Below, piece by piece: positions 20,137 through 31,065 of a DNA stretch of 64,000 nucleotides. The DNA is from Aliamphritea spongicola (GTDB lineage: Bacteria; Pseudomonadota; Gammaproteobacteria; Pseudomonadales; Balneatricaceae), in the NCBI GenBank assembly GCA_024347235.1, contig AP025283.1:3534001-3598000 (forward strand), given 5' to 3'. The notes under the pieces are model-generated. The model did not search any database. It was not told where the DNA came from and worked only from the letters and a program-made list of their open reading frames with translations. Positions within the stretch are counted from its first letter, which is position 1; each line of letters starts with the position of its first letter. The translations under genes and the position numbers were made by a program.

Positions 20137-21315
20137 GCCTGCGCCTCCATCACGCTGTCTATTACCTCATCCAGTACCGGCTCATCGCCGACAACCGTCT
20201 GCGGCTGACGAATACTGACCCGGGTCGGTTCGCCAATCGGCGGTTCCGGGTAAAAATGCAGATTTTCTGCGTCAATTGCCATTTGCAGGCGTTCACCCAC
20301 AGCAGGAGTATGTAAGGCGTGTTGCTGTACCGGCATATCCACTTCGATATCCGTATCACGGGCAATGGTCACTACCAGCCGAACAAAGGCGCCCATAAAG
20401 TTGACCTGCGCAACATTCCCCTGCAATAACAGAGTATCGGCTTTAACTTCTTCAGGGCCCTGTAACACACGGATCATTTCCGGGCGGAAACCCAACAAGC
20501 CTTCTTCTACGTTTTGATCAAGCATCAGCGGCAAAGACAGCTCCGTATCCCCGATCAGCAGGTTATGCCCTTCCAGTACACGCCCCGGCAACAGATTCAT
20601 ACTGCCAATAAAGCGTGCCACGAAAGCGGTGGCCGGATGCCGGTAGATCTCTTCCGGTGTGCCCACCTGTGCAATGGTGCCGTGATCCATCACGACGATC
20701 CTGTCAGCCATGGTCAGCGCTTCATCCTGATCGTGAGTAACCATGATGGTGGTAATGCCCAGTGCCCGCTGCAGTTCACAGATTTCTTTACGCAGATGCA
20801 GCCGTACCCGGGCATCCAGCGCCGACAGCGGCTCATCCAGCAGTAACAACCCCGGCTGAATCGCCAGTGCCCGCGCCAGTGCAACCCGCTGTTGCTGACC
20901 ACCGGACAGTTGCCCTGGATATTTCTCACCAATCCCCGGCAGATCAATCTGTTCCAGCAAGTCATTCACCCGCGCTGTACGGTCCTGCCGGGTGAGTTTG
21001 TTGTTCACCAGACCATAGGCGATGTTGTCGCTGACGGTCAGATTCGAAATAACGCATAAGACTGAAACACAATGCCAAAGTCACGCTGCTGAGGCGGCAA
21101 GTGCGTAATGTCTTTACCCGCCTGAACAATGTTCCCCTGCTGCGCCTGCTCCAGACCGGCAATGGTCCGCAACAATGTGGTTTTGCCACAACCGGATGGC
21201 CCGAGAAAGCAGACAAACTCCCTTCCTTAATGGCTAACGAGATATCCTGCAGAGCAACAAATTCGCCGAAACGTTTTTCCAGTTGATGGATATTTAAATA
21301 CGGGGCAGCAGACAT
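20133..21315 (-). CDS. phnT: 2-Aminoethylphosphonate-type ABC ATPase
   Basis: CysA/PotA-like importer ATPase. The C-terminal frame has [31 protein letters not shown] and [15 protein letters not shown], then a TOBE-like tail. Walker A (PSGCGKTT) is recovered only after repairing the N-terminal part, which is split by frameshifts around 21040 and 21220. Start ATG 21315 ([22 protein letters not shown]). Lies between the solute-binding and permease genes. Confidence 0.85.
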
Positions 21316-21471
21316 ATGTCTCACTCCAATTTCAGTCACCTGCTGACATCCTGTCTCAGGCGGCCTGGCTGATTCTTAAAACGGTTTCTGAATAAAACTC
21401 TTGATTACGACTTTTAAAAACAACAAGGCGACAGACGGTAAAGTCTGCCGCTTTGCAGTGCGGAACCAGTC

Positions 21472-22496
21472 TTACTTCTTAGGTTCGCTCTTGCTGTCGT
21501 AACGCTGCTGCCACTCTTTCAGGATGCGTGCGCGGTTCACAGCAGACCACTGGAAATCGTTGTTGATCATGCGATCAGCGATATCGGCAGGGTAGTTTTT
21601 GATTGGCTTGGCAACGCCTGGCATCGCAACCACTGCATAGCTTTCGTTGTACAACTCGTTTGCCGGACGGGTAACGGCCCAGTCCATCAGAGTCTTAGCA
21701 GCCTGCAGTTTGTCAGTGCCTTTAACGATCGCTGCTGCTTCCATGTCCCAGCCCAGACCTTCAGTCGGGAAAATCACTTCAATCGGCGCCCCTTTGTTCA
21801 CCAGCTTGGCACCGCGGTAAGCGAAAGAAATACCAATGGCAGTTTCACCGGCAGCGGCCAGCTTGCACGGTTTAGAACCGGAGTGTGTGTAACGGTCAAT
21901 GTTGGTGTGCAGCTTATCCATGAACGCCCAGCCCTGCTCTTCACCGAAGCTTTGCAGCCAGCTGGATACGTCCAGGAAGCCGGTACCGGAAGAGTTCGGA
22001 TTCGGCATAATCACATGGCCTTTATATTCCGGCCGGGTCAGATCCTGCCAGCTGGCAGGCTTTGGCAGGTTCAGCTTTTCAGCTTCAACGGTGTTGTAGC
22101 AGATAGAAGCTACCCAGGCGTCCATACCTACCCATGACGGTGTCGCATCGGCATCAACAAACTGCTTGCTCAGTTTTTCAACACCCGCAGGCTTATAGCT
22201 CTGCAGCATCTCCTGATCTTTCAGAACCAGCAGGCTGGTTGCCGCCAGTCCCAGTACCACGTCGGCCTGTGGATTTTCTTTTCAGCCAGCAAACGGGCAG
22301 TGATAATACCGGTGGAATCACGCACCCAGCGGATCCTCACGTCCGGGTTATTTTTCTCAAATGCTTTGGCATAGCTTTTCAGCTGATCGGCTTCCAGTGC
22401 CGTATATACAGTCAGATCGGTTTGTGCCTGCGCCTGCAGTGCAGCACCCATTCCCAGTGCAGCCGCGAGTACACGGACTTTCGCCATCAGTTTCAT
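21472..22496 (-). CDS. phnS: 2-Aminoethylphosphonate-type periplasmic solute-binding protein
   Basis: Iron/AEP-type binding protein (SBP family 1/6 like). Signal peptide [25 protein letters not shown], then [36 protein letters not shown], and [19 protein letters not shown] with the ligand loop. One frameshift near 22260. ATG 22496 follows GAGGAT. The gene has its own operator-bearing upstream region and heads the S-T-UV transcript. Confidence 0.87.
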
Positions 22497-22575
22497 TTCT
22501 AAATCCTCATTCAGCACAGAAGTAACGGCTAAGCCGTTGTTATTGTTCAGCCCGGGCAGGAAAAGCCACCTCAGC

Positions 22576-22587
22576 TGGTCTATACCA
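22576..22587. promoter_or_regulatory. HutC/UTRA-type operator, phnS promoter
   Basis: TGGTCTATACCA (reverse complement TGGTATAGACCA), 80 bases upstream of the phnS start. The 318-base gap between phnS and the phnY-like gene holds only this operator and the terminator at 22701. Confidence 0.78.
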
Positions 22588-22700
22588 AATTATTATCAGG
22601 CCGGTTAATGACAAAAAAGTGACAGCCAGATAACGGAATTTTTACAATTTCAGCGAACGTCCCTTGCCACATAACAAGCTGTTCACATTCGACAGACCAA

Positions 22701-22727
22701 AAAACGGGATGCACTGCATCCCGTTTT
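22701..22727 (-). terminator. Terminator after the phnY-like gene
   Basis: Perfect stem AAAACGGGATGCA / TGCATCCCGTTTT with a one-base loop. It ends the HAD-phnZ-phnY transcript before the separate phnS promoter. Confidence 0.88.
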
Positions 22728-22814
22728 CTGCCAGTTTCCGCTGTTACATCGCAGACTTACTGTGAGCGGTTGGTGTGGCTACGTGAAAGCTCGGGTTATC
22801 AAATTCCCGGTGTT

Positions 22815-23603
22815 TCATGTCGTAATACTCATCATAAAGTCGCCGAAATGCTGCGCATTAAAGGTGTAAAACATCGCCCTGCGGGACTTATCCGAAGCAT
22901 TTTTCTCAGAATAATGGGGTACATAGGAATCGAAAATCACCACATCGCCGGGTTTTGCTTCAACCGGCTGCCACTGAATCCGCTCGACCACCTCCTGCTG
23001 AATCGCACCGTGGCTGCTGCCGCCATCGTAGCTTGGCAGGATCGGCAGTTCACCGTTCGGAGTGTTCTGTAATGCATAGTCATGACCTTCCAGATCGCGA
23101 CGATAATTTTCCGGAAAGAACAGGCAACCATTTTCCAGTGTTGCTTCATCCAGAAAGATCGCCACAGTCACATGGAAGTTTGGTTTAAGATGATTGTAGG
23201 CAATCACATCCTGATGGGGTTCAAACGCCCCGCCGCCCGGATTTTTAGCATTGCACTTATCTTTGAACAGCACGAAGTCATCGCCTGTCAGGGCTTTAAT
23301 AAACCCCTGTAATTTAGGTACCAGTTGCTCACGGATAACCGGGTTATAGCCCTTAATATATTCGTAACGGCACACCTTCAGCGGGTCATCAATTTCAGGG
23401 ACAACGATCAGCTCATCAAGGTTCTGCTGATAGAAATCATTCAGGCTGGCACCGCTTTGCTGCAGCTGTTGCAACAACTGACCGGAATGGCCATACAGAT
23501 CAGCACTGGCCGTTTCCAGCATCTGCATGTCCTGTGCGGTAAGCCCCTGCTCCAGCACAATGTAGCCCTGACGCATAAAACGTTCTTTATTAAATGCAGA
23601 CAT
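22815..23603 (-). CDS. Fe(II)/2-oxoglutarate dioxygenase, PhnY/TmpA-like
   Basis: Intact ~263-aa PhyH-family dioxygenase. The facial triad is visible: HxD in PHQDVIAY and the distal His in SYVPHYSEKN, with the oxoglutarate Arg in RRAMFYTF. PhnY hydroxylates 2-aminoethylphosphonate at C1, and TmpA does so for the trimethyl form. The following gene encodes the HD-domain partner that cleaves the hydroxylated product. I cannot decide between AEP and N-methylated substrates from sequence. Start ATG 23603 is three bases after the phnZ-like stop. Confidence 0.85.
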   Translation of the reverse strand: MSAFNKERFMRQGYIVLEQGLTAQDMQMLETASADLYGHSGQLLQQLQQSGASLNDFYQQNLDELIVVPEIDDPLKVCRYEYIKGYNPVIREQLVPKLQGFIKALTGDDFVLFKDKCNAKNPGGGAFEPHQDVIAYNHLKPNFHVTVAIFLDEATLENGCLFFPENYRRDLEGHDYALQNTPNGELPILPSYDGGSSHGAIQQEVVERIQWQPVEAKPGDVVIFDSYVPHYSEKNASDKSRRAMFYTFNAQHFGDFMMSITT

Positions 23604-23605
23604 GA

Positions 23606-24169
23606 TCAGGCCCCCTGTTCCATTCGCTGAGTACAAGCCTGCAGCTGTGGCAGGTAATGGGTGAACGGCTGAAGGCTCAGCTCCTGAATCTTGCCCTCGT
23701 CATCCCAGCGGCGCAGTTTAATGGCTGACTCAGAATAGGTTTCAGCCAGAAAAGCGTCGCATTCTTCAGGGGTCATAAGGCCTCCCTGATGGTGAAATGA
23801 ATCCAGCGATGCTGCGGAAAGGTCATCCAGATAGCCCTCTTCCACTGAACACAGATAACGCTTCGCCTGGGCATGCAAACGGATCGGCTCGGTAACCGCG
23901 GGCGAGAAGTAGTCCGCCAGAAACTCAGCCCCCACAGCATCGTGCTTATAGTTGCCGTAAGCCAGGTCAGTGGCTGCCAGCAAATGCCCGATATCATGAA
24001 GCAGTGCTGCTGTTACCAGCTCATCAGATTCACCGGCACGTACCGCCAGTTCAGCACACTGCACGGCATGCTCTGTTTGTGTAATGTCTTCGCCGTAGGT
24101 CTGACTACCTTCAGCAGCAAACAAATCTGTAATTTGTTTAACGATTGGATGCATAGGTCTGCCCGTCAT
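23606..24169 (-). CDS. HD-domain mixed-valent di-iron oxygenase, PhnZ/TmpB-like
   Basis: Intact ~187-aa HD-domain protein. The gating segment TYGEDITQTEHAVQCAELA gives the Tyr, Glu and first His. ALLHDIGH gives the His-Asp pair, YKHDAVGAEFL and IRLHAQAKRYL give further His ligands, and LDSFHHQGG is near the last part. PhnZ cleaves the C-P bond of 1-hydroxy-2-aminoethylphosphonate to glycine and phosphate. Adjacent to the PhnY-like dioxygenase, as in known pairs. ATG 24154 (MHPIVKQ) is an alternative start. Confidence 0.85.
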   Translation of the reverse strand: MTGRPMHPIVKQITDLFAAEGSQTYGEDITQTEHAVQCAELAVRAGESDELVTAALLHDIGHLLAATDLAYGNYKHDAVGAEFLADYFSPAVTEPIRLHAQAKRYLCSVEEGYLDDLSAASLDSFHHQGGLMTPEECDAFLAETYSESAIKLRRWDDEGKIQELSLQPFTHYLPQLQACTQRMEQGA

Positions 24170-24236
24170 AGTTATCCGGCTTTCTCACCTGAAGAACCGG
24201 TTTCATACAATGGCGGACAGAAATTCTGACCGCCGC

Positions 24237-24891
24237 TTAAAGGGTCCAGTTAAGTTGTGGCCAGTTGCGCTCCGCGGCGATCACTGCCAGCCGCGGATCA
24301 GGGTTGGTCGCCACCGGTTGTTCAACCGCCTCCAGCAACGGCAGATCATTCATGGAATCGCTGTAAAACGCCGCGCCTTCCAAAGATTCCTGCTCCGCTT
24401 CTAGCCATGCATTCAACCGGGTAACCTTGCCCGCCTGATAGGTTGGCACCCCGTCGACTTCACCGGTGTAACGGTTGTTTTCCGTCTCCAGTTCAATCGC
24501 CAGTACATCGTCCACCCCAGCTGTTTCGCCACTGCACGCACAATGAAGGCCGCCGTCGCCGAGACTATTACCAGCCGGTGGCCAGCACTGCGTAACTCCT
24601 GCAGCAACACCTTCGCCTGAGGATAAATCTTCGGCACGATCACCTCTGCAACGAAACCTTCAGTAAGATGATCGATATCTGCCACATCCATATCCGCCAG
24701 CGGTTTCACCTGAAATGCAATGTATTCATGCACCGACATACACCCTTGTGTGTACTGCTCCATCAGCCGTTCTTCTTCTGCGATAAATTCAGGATCCGTC
24801 ACCAGACCAGTCTCCTTCAGATATTCACAAAACAGCGACGAGGTATCGCAACAGGTTATGGTTTCGTCCAGGTCAAAATGCGTAACGCCAT
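24237..24891 (-). CDS. HAD-IB family phosphatase (copy 2)
   Basis: Paralogue of the HAD gene at 13.7-14.4 kb. After restoring one T in the run near 24877, ATG 24891 reads MALRIFDLDETITCCDTSSLF, giving motif I. VIVSATAAFIVRAVAKQLG (motif II) and SDSMNDLPLLEAVEQPVATNPDPRLA (motif IV) follow. A second frameshift lies near 24520. It heads the operator-controlled transcript HAD-PhnZ-PhnY. PhnZ chemistry already releases phosphate, so the need for a phosphatase here is unexplained. Confidence 0.83.
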
Positions 24892-24934
24892 GGCTTAAAG
24901 TCTCATCTCGATTGAAAGCAGAATAACTACAACT

Positions 24935-24956
24935 CAATCTGGTATAGACCAGATTG
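24935..24956. promoter_or_regulatory. HutC/UTRA-type operator, HAD-phnZ-phnY promoter
   Basis: A perfect 22-bp palindrome: arms CAATCTGGT and ACCAGATTG around ATAG. The core TGGTATAGACCA is at 24940-24951, 49 bases upstream of the HAD start. It is the longest and best of three matching sites. Confidence 0.82.
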
Positions 24957-25593
24957 TATGCATGGAATATTACAGGGAATGACAATCCTGTCGATGGAGA
25001 ATAACTTCGGTAAGCGTTAAGAAAAACCTGCGTTTAACTGCCGATACTCACAACCACTGAATCCCGTCATGTGGCAGAATGCACAGACTCATTTCAGAAA
25101 GTCGCAGCTTTTCCCATAGCCAGGACTATCCGGGGATACACCTGCTTAACAGCCGGAATACCGGCTGTAGCCTGAACAAATCAGAGCACCTGCCCCGACA
25201 AAACAGCCAGGCCCTGGCAGTTCAACTTCACAAACAGAATCAAACAGTATTTTCAGAGCAGAGCCTCTTCTGAAGCTATCCGGAAATGATGCTCAAAACC
25301 CTGTATTTACTATAAACAGATCCCTTACATAAGGTGGTTATCAGTAACCTTTATTGAAAAATCTAAACGGTTTTCCACAGGCCGGGCAGATTTGACAGCA
25401 TTTACAGTTACGACTATTCCTATTGATAACCCAAATGAAAATTTTGATGCCTGATCAGTACTTTTCTGATCTTTTTTGTCTCCGGACATACGAAGAATCA
25501 GCAAGTTAGGAAAAAGCTTTCATTTTTAAGCTGCCATGAAAGAAAACAGTTCAAGTGACAGCGTTTCACTAATAACTAATTAGGGTGAGTTCT
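24957..25593. other. Intergenic region between the phosphonate regulon and the tad genes
   Basis: About 640 bases without a convincing gene. It serves two divergent units. A weak plus-strand promoter candidate for tadE is TTGACA 25392-25397 with TATTCC 25415-25420. A short plus-strand frame around 25079-25273 has no recognisable features. No repeats, tRNA or att-like sequence seen. Confidence 0.4.
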
Positions 25594-26164
25594 ATGTGTT
25601 CTCCGCCCATCGTCAGTCAAAGCAAGAATAGTCAGGAAAAGAACTTTATAAAACCACTTCCTGAACCGGGTCTGTCTCGTCTCCATCATCATGCTTTCCG
25701 GTCCAGGTTTTCCCGTCGTGCCCGTGGTGTAGCAACGGTTGAATTCGCTATCGTCTGTTCACTGTTTTTCTTTTAGTTTTCATGATCATAGACTTTGCCT
25801 TATACGGTTTTGTAAAACTCACAATGCAACACGCCGTCAGAGAAGGGGCACGCTATGCAATTACAGGGCAAGTCGATCTGGACCCTGATGCAAACGGCAA
25901 TCGCAAAGAGCAGTCATCCAAAAATTAAGGATAACTCAATGGGTTTTTCGATGAGGTGATGACTGAATCCGACATAGTTGTCACCAATAGCAATGGTACT
26001 GCAGTGGCGGGCTTTGGGGCCCCGGTGAATCCATTGTTATTACTCTCACCTGCCAGTGGCCGATAACCAACCCTTTTACCCAAACCATCATGTCTGCCAG
26101 CCATTACAATTTTTCTGTGGCAGCCTCAGTGCGAAATGAAGCATTTCCCGGAGCAACGCCATGA
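25594..26164 (+). CDS. tadE: TadE-like pseudopilin
   Basis: The N-terminal region ends in RRARGVATVEFAIVCSLFFLLVFMIIDFALYGF after restoring a T near 25774. This is the TadE prepilin-like motif (processing site, Glu, hydrophobic helix). REGARYAITGQ follows. A second indel near 25925 is needed to continue to ...SVAASVRNEAFPGATP and the stop at 26162-26164. The stop overlaps the tadF-like ATG. Secreted/membrane-anchored minor pilin of Flp/Tad pili. Confidence 0.78.
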
Positions 26165-26710
26165 TAAAAGAATTGCGTAATCCGTCTAAATCAAAGGGTC
26201 TGGCTACTGTAGAGATGGTTTTTATTATCCCGGTGCTCCTGCTTTTGGGGCTGGGTGTGATTGAGCTAAGCCATGCAATACAGGCAAAAATATATCAACA
26301 GCGTTAGCCAGAGAAGGGGCGAACCTTGCCTCCAGATCAACCGTTGACAGCGACCAGCAGATCATGGACGCACTGGCACTTTCTGCAGACCCCTTAGATT
26401 TTTCTCAGGAAGGCATTATTTATATCAGTGTCATTGTCGGTGACGACGACCCTGATCCCTATGTTTCTGAACAACACCGCTGGCTCAATCATGGCATTTC
26501 CTCTTTAAGTGAAACCTGGAGCGATTGTCCTTCCTGGCAGGGGATGGAACCTGCTCAGTGCCAACACCCAAGCCAAGGCTGTCAAATTTCCCAATCACTC
26601 TGGAGCCGGGTGAAACAGTACATGTGGTGGAAATCGTGTACGACTACTCATGGCTGACACGCTATCTCACCGACCAGAATCTGTTAATTTATTCACGTGC
26701 CTTCATGTAG
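26161..26710 (+). CDS. tadF: TadF-like pseudopilin
   Basis: MIKELRNPSKSKGLATVEMVFIIPVLLLLGLGVIELSHAIQAK shows the second TadE/F-type prepilin motif and helix, then AREGANLASRSTV. Indels near 26295 and 26545 split the rest, which runs to ...YDYSWLTRYLTDQNLLIYSRAFM and stops at TAG 26708. ~180 aa. Coupled to tadE through ATGA. Confidence 0.75.
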
Positions 26711-26720
26711 GGAGGGAATT

Positions 26721-28123
26721 ATGTATAACGATAAACTCACTCCCACCTTAGACTGGAAAAATCGCGGGACTGTCCTTGTTCTGATGACAATTGCATTACC
26801 TGTACTCCTCGCAATTGTCGGTCTGGCCGTCGACTCAGCCAGAGCTTACGGTGTAAAAGCTAAGCTTTCTGCCGCGGTAGACGCAGCCAGCCTGGCCGCA
26901 GCCCGGGCAATATCCGGCGGAGAAGCTTCAGCCCGGAGTGCAGCAAACAAATATTTTGATGCAAATTTTCCCCTGATTATTTCAGCTCCACCCTTTCAGG
27001 ACGGCCCAGTGTTAATTTCTCCTACAGCCCTTCCGGCGACGTTGCAATTGATGTATCCGCAACTGCAAATATGCCAACAACCCTGGTTAAACTTGTTGGC
27101 GTAGATGACATAGATATCCCAAGTAACGCTCAGACAATACGCCGGGTGGTTGATTTATCATTTGTCGTAGATAACACCACATCGCTGGTTCTGGGTACGG
27201 ATGTATCGCAGGATGTTATTGACCGCTCCAAGGACTTTGTCGGTAATTTCAATGAGAGTATTGACCGCATCGCGCTGGTTAAATATGCCTTTGGCGCAGA
27301 GGTACCCGTTGGCTTCAATAACGCACGGGGATTCAGTAAAGCCACCATTGAAAATGAAATCGATGCTTTTGAGTTCGGAGGCAACGGCAACCCTAACCAG
27401 TTTACTAACGCCTCAGAAGGCATGTGGCGTGCAATAGATGCGCTGATTAACGTTAATAATCCGGCGTCATTACGCGTAATTGTCTTCTTTACAGACGGTG
27501 CCCCAAATACCTTTGCTTCTAACTTTTCATTCAATGGCGGAATCGGTAACCGTATTGGCGCTATACGCTCCAGCGACACAACATCAGGCACACCACGGGG
27601 CCTTTGGGAAGCCAACATGGTTGCCGACCCGATCCCCTCCCTGGGAATTTCGTGACAACAACGGTACCACACTGGCCAATGCACTTACCGGGTTCCCGCA
27701 ATATTACAATGCACATGATCCTAATGCGTCCGACTTTCTCGTGATCAACCCCTCCCACCCCCGCAGACAGGTATTCGATTACGATCCGGGTAACGACAGT
27801 ACAAATGATTTATATGTAAAAATTAACCGGGTCGCCCGCAACTTACCTGAAGATATGGCGGAATTTGCCCGTCAGAACGGCATCATTGTCTTAACATTAG
27901 GCCTGGGTACACGGCTGACGATACCTACCGGACCTGATGGTGAACACGGAGAAGAAATGCTCATGCGGATGGCCAATGATCCGCGCATGGTAAACAACCC
28001 GGCACTGGCTGCAGATTTCAAACCCGGTCAGCCGCAAGGGGTTTATTGCCACGCGGTGGACAAAGATGCACTGGCCCCTGCTTCGCAGAAATGCTGGCGG
28101 TCATTATCCGTTTGACCATCTAA
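26721..28123 (+). CDS. tadG: TadG-like protein with von Willebrand A domain
   Basis: Good ribosome site (GGAGGG) before ATG 26721. The N-terminal anchor RGTVLVLMTIALPVLLAIVGLAVDSARAYGVKAKLSAAVDAASLAAARAI is characteristic of TadG. The VWA domain has the MIDAS-like start VDLSFVVDNTTSL (DNTTS instead of DxSxS), then IVFFTDGAPNTF. Frameshifts near 27020, 27645 and 28090; the repaired end is CAEMLAVIIRLTI at 28123. No prepilin peptidase, secretin or ATPase genes are adjacent. Confidence 0.78.
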
Positions 28124-28214
28124 CCGGTCATTCACACAGCCCCTGCAGCCCGGCCTGGGAGTCCGATATAATTTGACTGATGGATGCCCATCTAAAGACG
28201 GGGAATCCCTGCGT

Positions 28215-30756
28215 TCATCGTTCGGAAATGAACCGGGACTCAGTTACCAGTTGCTGAAAGGCATCAAAAGCCAGAGGCTTGCTGTACAGATAGCCCTGAA
28301 AATACATGCAGCCTTCCTTTGAAAGAAGGCCCGCCTGACTTTCCTGCTCAATGCCTTCGGCAATCACCTTAAGGCCCAGGCTTTCAGACATTGCCAAAAT
28401 GGCAGTAACCAGTGCATGACCATGGTTATCGGAGGCCAGTTCGTTCACAAAAGAACGGTCAATCTTAAGCGTCGTGATCGGATATTTATGCAGATAACTC
28501 AGCGACGAATACCCGGTACCGAAATCATCAATCGAAATACCAATGCCTAAGCGCCTCAGATTTTCAAACTGCTCCAGAATCAAACAGTCATCGTTGAGCA
28601 TGATGCTCTCTGTGATTTCCAGAACCAGCCGATGCGGCGCCAGTCCATTGCCTGCAGAGTTTCGGCCACCAGCTCCGGCATGTTGGCATGCTTAAACTGA
28701 TCACATGAAACATTAACCGAGACAAAGAAATCATCCGGACATTTATCCAGTATCTGAGCGATCTGCGAGCAGGCTTCCTGTAGCACCCACTCCCCATTGC
28801 GGTAATTAACCCACACTCTTCTGCCAGGCCGATAAAATCGTTCGGATACACCAGCCCCACATCAGGGCGTTGCCAGCGTATAAGGGCTTCGGCTCCGACT
28901 ATCCGGTTTGTGCGGGCATCGATAACCGGCTGGTAATGCAGTACAAATTCCTTTCTGACAACGGCCTTGCGCAGAGCATTTTCAAGCTCAATACGTTGCT
29001 GTGCTTCCAGGTGCATATCCGCAGAGTAATACTGAAAGGTATTCCGGCCACTGTTTTTAGCTTTATACATGGCGCTGTCAGCATTTCTCAGCAGCTCTTC
29101 AATAGTATTACCGTCTTCAGGATAAACGGTTATACCGATGCTGGCTGACAGATAAACATCACTGTTATCAATATGATACGGCTGAGAAAGGGTATCCAGT
29201 ATTGTCCTGATGGTGTCTTCCATATGATGGGTATCAGGCAAATCAGGAAAGATCACCGCGAACTCATCTCCCCAAGCCTGGCAACCGTATCAGATTGTCT
29301 CACATGGCTACCCAGCCGCTTGCCTACCTGCTTGAGCAACCGGTCACCGAATGTATGCCCGAAGCTGTCATTCACCTGTTTAAAGCGGTCAAGGTCGATA
29401 AACAGCAGTGAGACCAGACGGTTATTTCTGTCTGAACGGTAAATCGCACTGGCAAACCGGTCTTTTAACAAATGCCGGTTCGCAAGGCCGGTCAGGGCAT
29501 CATAGTTTGCCTGATACTCAATCTTTTCTTCGTATTCCTTACGCTTGGTAATATCACTGAACAAAGCCACATAACCGCTTAAATCTCCCTGTTCATCGTA
29601 CATGGCAGACACAGACAGCCACTGGGGATAAATAGAGCCGTTTTTCTTACGGTTCCAGATTTCACTTCCCCACTTACCGGTCAGCTCAAGCGTCTTGAAC
29701 ATCTCCACGTAAAAGCACTATCATGATGCCCGGATGTCAGCACAGCAGGCGTTTTCCCCAGAACCTCATCCCGTTCGTAGCCAGTGATCTCCGTAAACGC
29801 TTTATTAACCTTGATGATCTTTTGTCGACATCCGTGACCATGACCGCCTCGGTGGCCGTCTCAAGAACAGTCGCCGCTAACTGCAGCTCCCGTTCTTTCT
29901 CTTTACGTTCAGTAATGTTGCGATCCAGTCCCCGGTATCCCCGGAACTCCCCTTTAGCATCAAAGATGGGAACACCGCTGGTTTCCAGATATACAAGGCT
30001 GCCGTCTTTATGAATACTCAGATTTTCCAGGGCGGAAAACTTTTCACGCTTATCCCATATGGGCTGAAACAGTGCCTGTACCCTTTCAGATTCTTTTGCC
30101 GGCATGAATTCGAACGGTTTTTACCCATCAGCTCTTCCGGCAAATAGCCCAAAATCCCCTCAGGAATGGTCGACGAAAAAGTGTATTCAAGATGCTCGTT
30201 GACTTCCCAGATGATGTCAGACGAACAGAAAGCGATGTCCCGGAATTTCTTTTCCTGGTCGGTGAGCAGTTTCATGATCTGCAGGCGTTCATATTCTGCT
30301 GCAATCCGCCCCGCTACCAGATCAAAATAGGTCAGGATAAAATCTTCATTCTGAATCGGCTGACTGCTCAGAGCGATGATCAGGCCAAAGGAGTCCCCTC
30401 AAGGGATGTAAGCGGTACACCTACATAGCCTTCGACATTCATATCCTGCAGTAACAGATCTTCCGGAAAAGCCAGCTGGGCATCCTTACTGATCACGCAG
30501 GCATCATGACAAACTACGGTTTCACAGGGGTACCGGCTAGCTGATAGACGATATTGTCAGCACGTTCCCCATTGGCAAACACCGCTTTCGTCTGAATCGC
30601 AGTATTACCTTCAACCAGCTCGCCGATTAAGACGATATCAACAGCCAAAGCATTGCTAAGGTATTCAACCAGAGACTCAAAGTACTCTTGCCCAATTTTT
30701 ACAGACGTGGCATCTGACAGCCTTTTAACTTCGAGGGCAATATCTGAAAAAGCCAT
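28215..30756 (-). CDS. GAF/PAS-GGDEF-EAL cyclic-di-GMP signalling protein
   Basis: Reconstructed from about seven frames. The N-terminal GAF-like part (MAFSDIALEVKRLSDATSVKIGQEY...) is followed by two or three PAS/PAC units (IIWEVNEHLEYTFSSTIPEGILGYLPEEL; YLETSGVPIFDAKGEFRGYRGLDRNITERK; SVSAMYDEQGDLSGYVALFSDITKRKEYE). GGDEF (LGGDEFAV after adding one G near 29270) and EAL (GAEALIRW; DDFGTGYSSL; EGIEQE) follow. About 845 aa. ATG 30756 follows AGGTAGG. No transmembrane helix evident, so it is likely cytoplasmic. Confidence 0.83.
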
Positions 30757-30886
30757 ACACCTACCTGACTGACCGCTGATCATTCATAGTAGCAAGGTTA
30801 AAAGGTATGAAGCGCCAACAGGGAAAAACTTGAAACCATTTTGGGGATAAATCAGGCAGCATATGTGCCTGCAGCGGGACCCAAAA

Positions 30887-31000
30887 CTAGCCTTCAATAT
30901 TCACCACCAGCTTGATGGCATCGTGCAGCCAGTACTCCCGGTCAAACTCCAGAAAGTCACCTTTACGGCCAAAACACAGCCGCTCAGAATATAAGCTCCA
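30887..31000 (-). pseudogene. Truncated 3' end of a GntR/UTRA regulator gene (second copy)
   Basis: On the minus strand this reads ...GDFLEFDREYWLHDAIKLVVNIEG followed by TAG, the same C-terminus as the intact regulator at 47.7 kb. The 70 bases 30892-30961 match 47736-47805 with four differences; further upstream similarity drops and disappears by ~31000. No start or HTH part remains. It marks the left edge of the ~17-kb island. Confidence 0.82.
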
Positions 31001-31065
31001 GAATGTTCTTTAGCTGTATAAGAGGATCATCAGCAATCCTCCGGGAGCAGAAACATATTCAGCGC

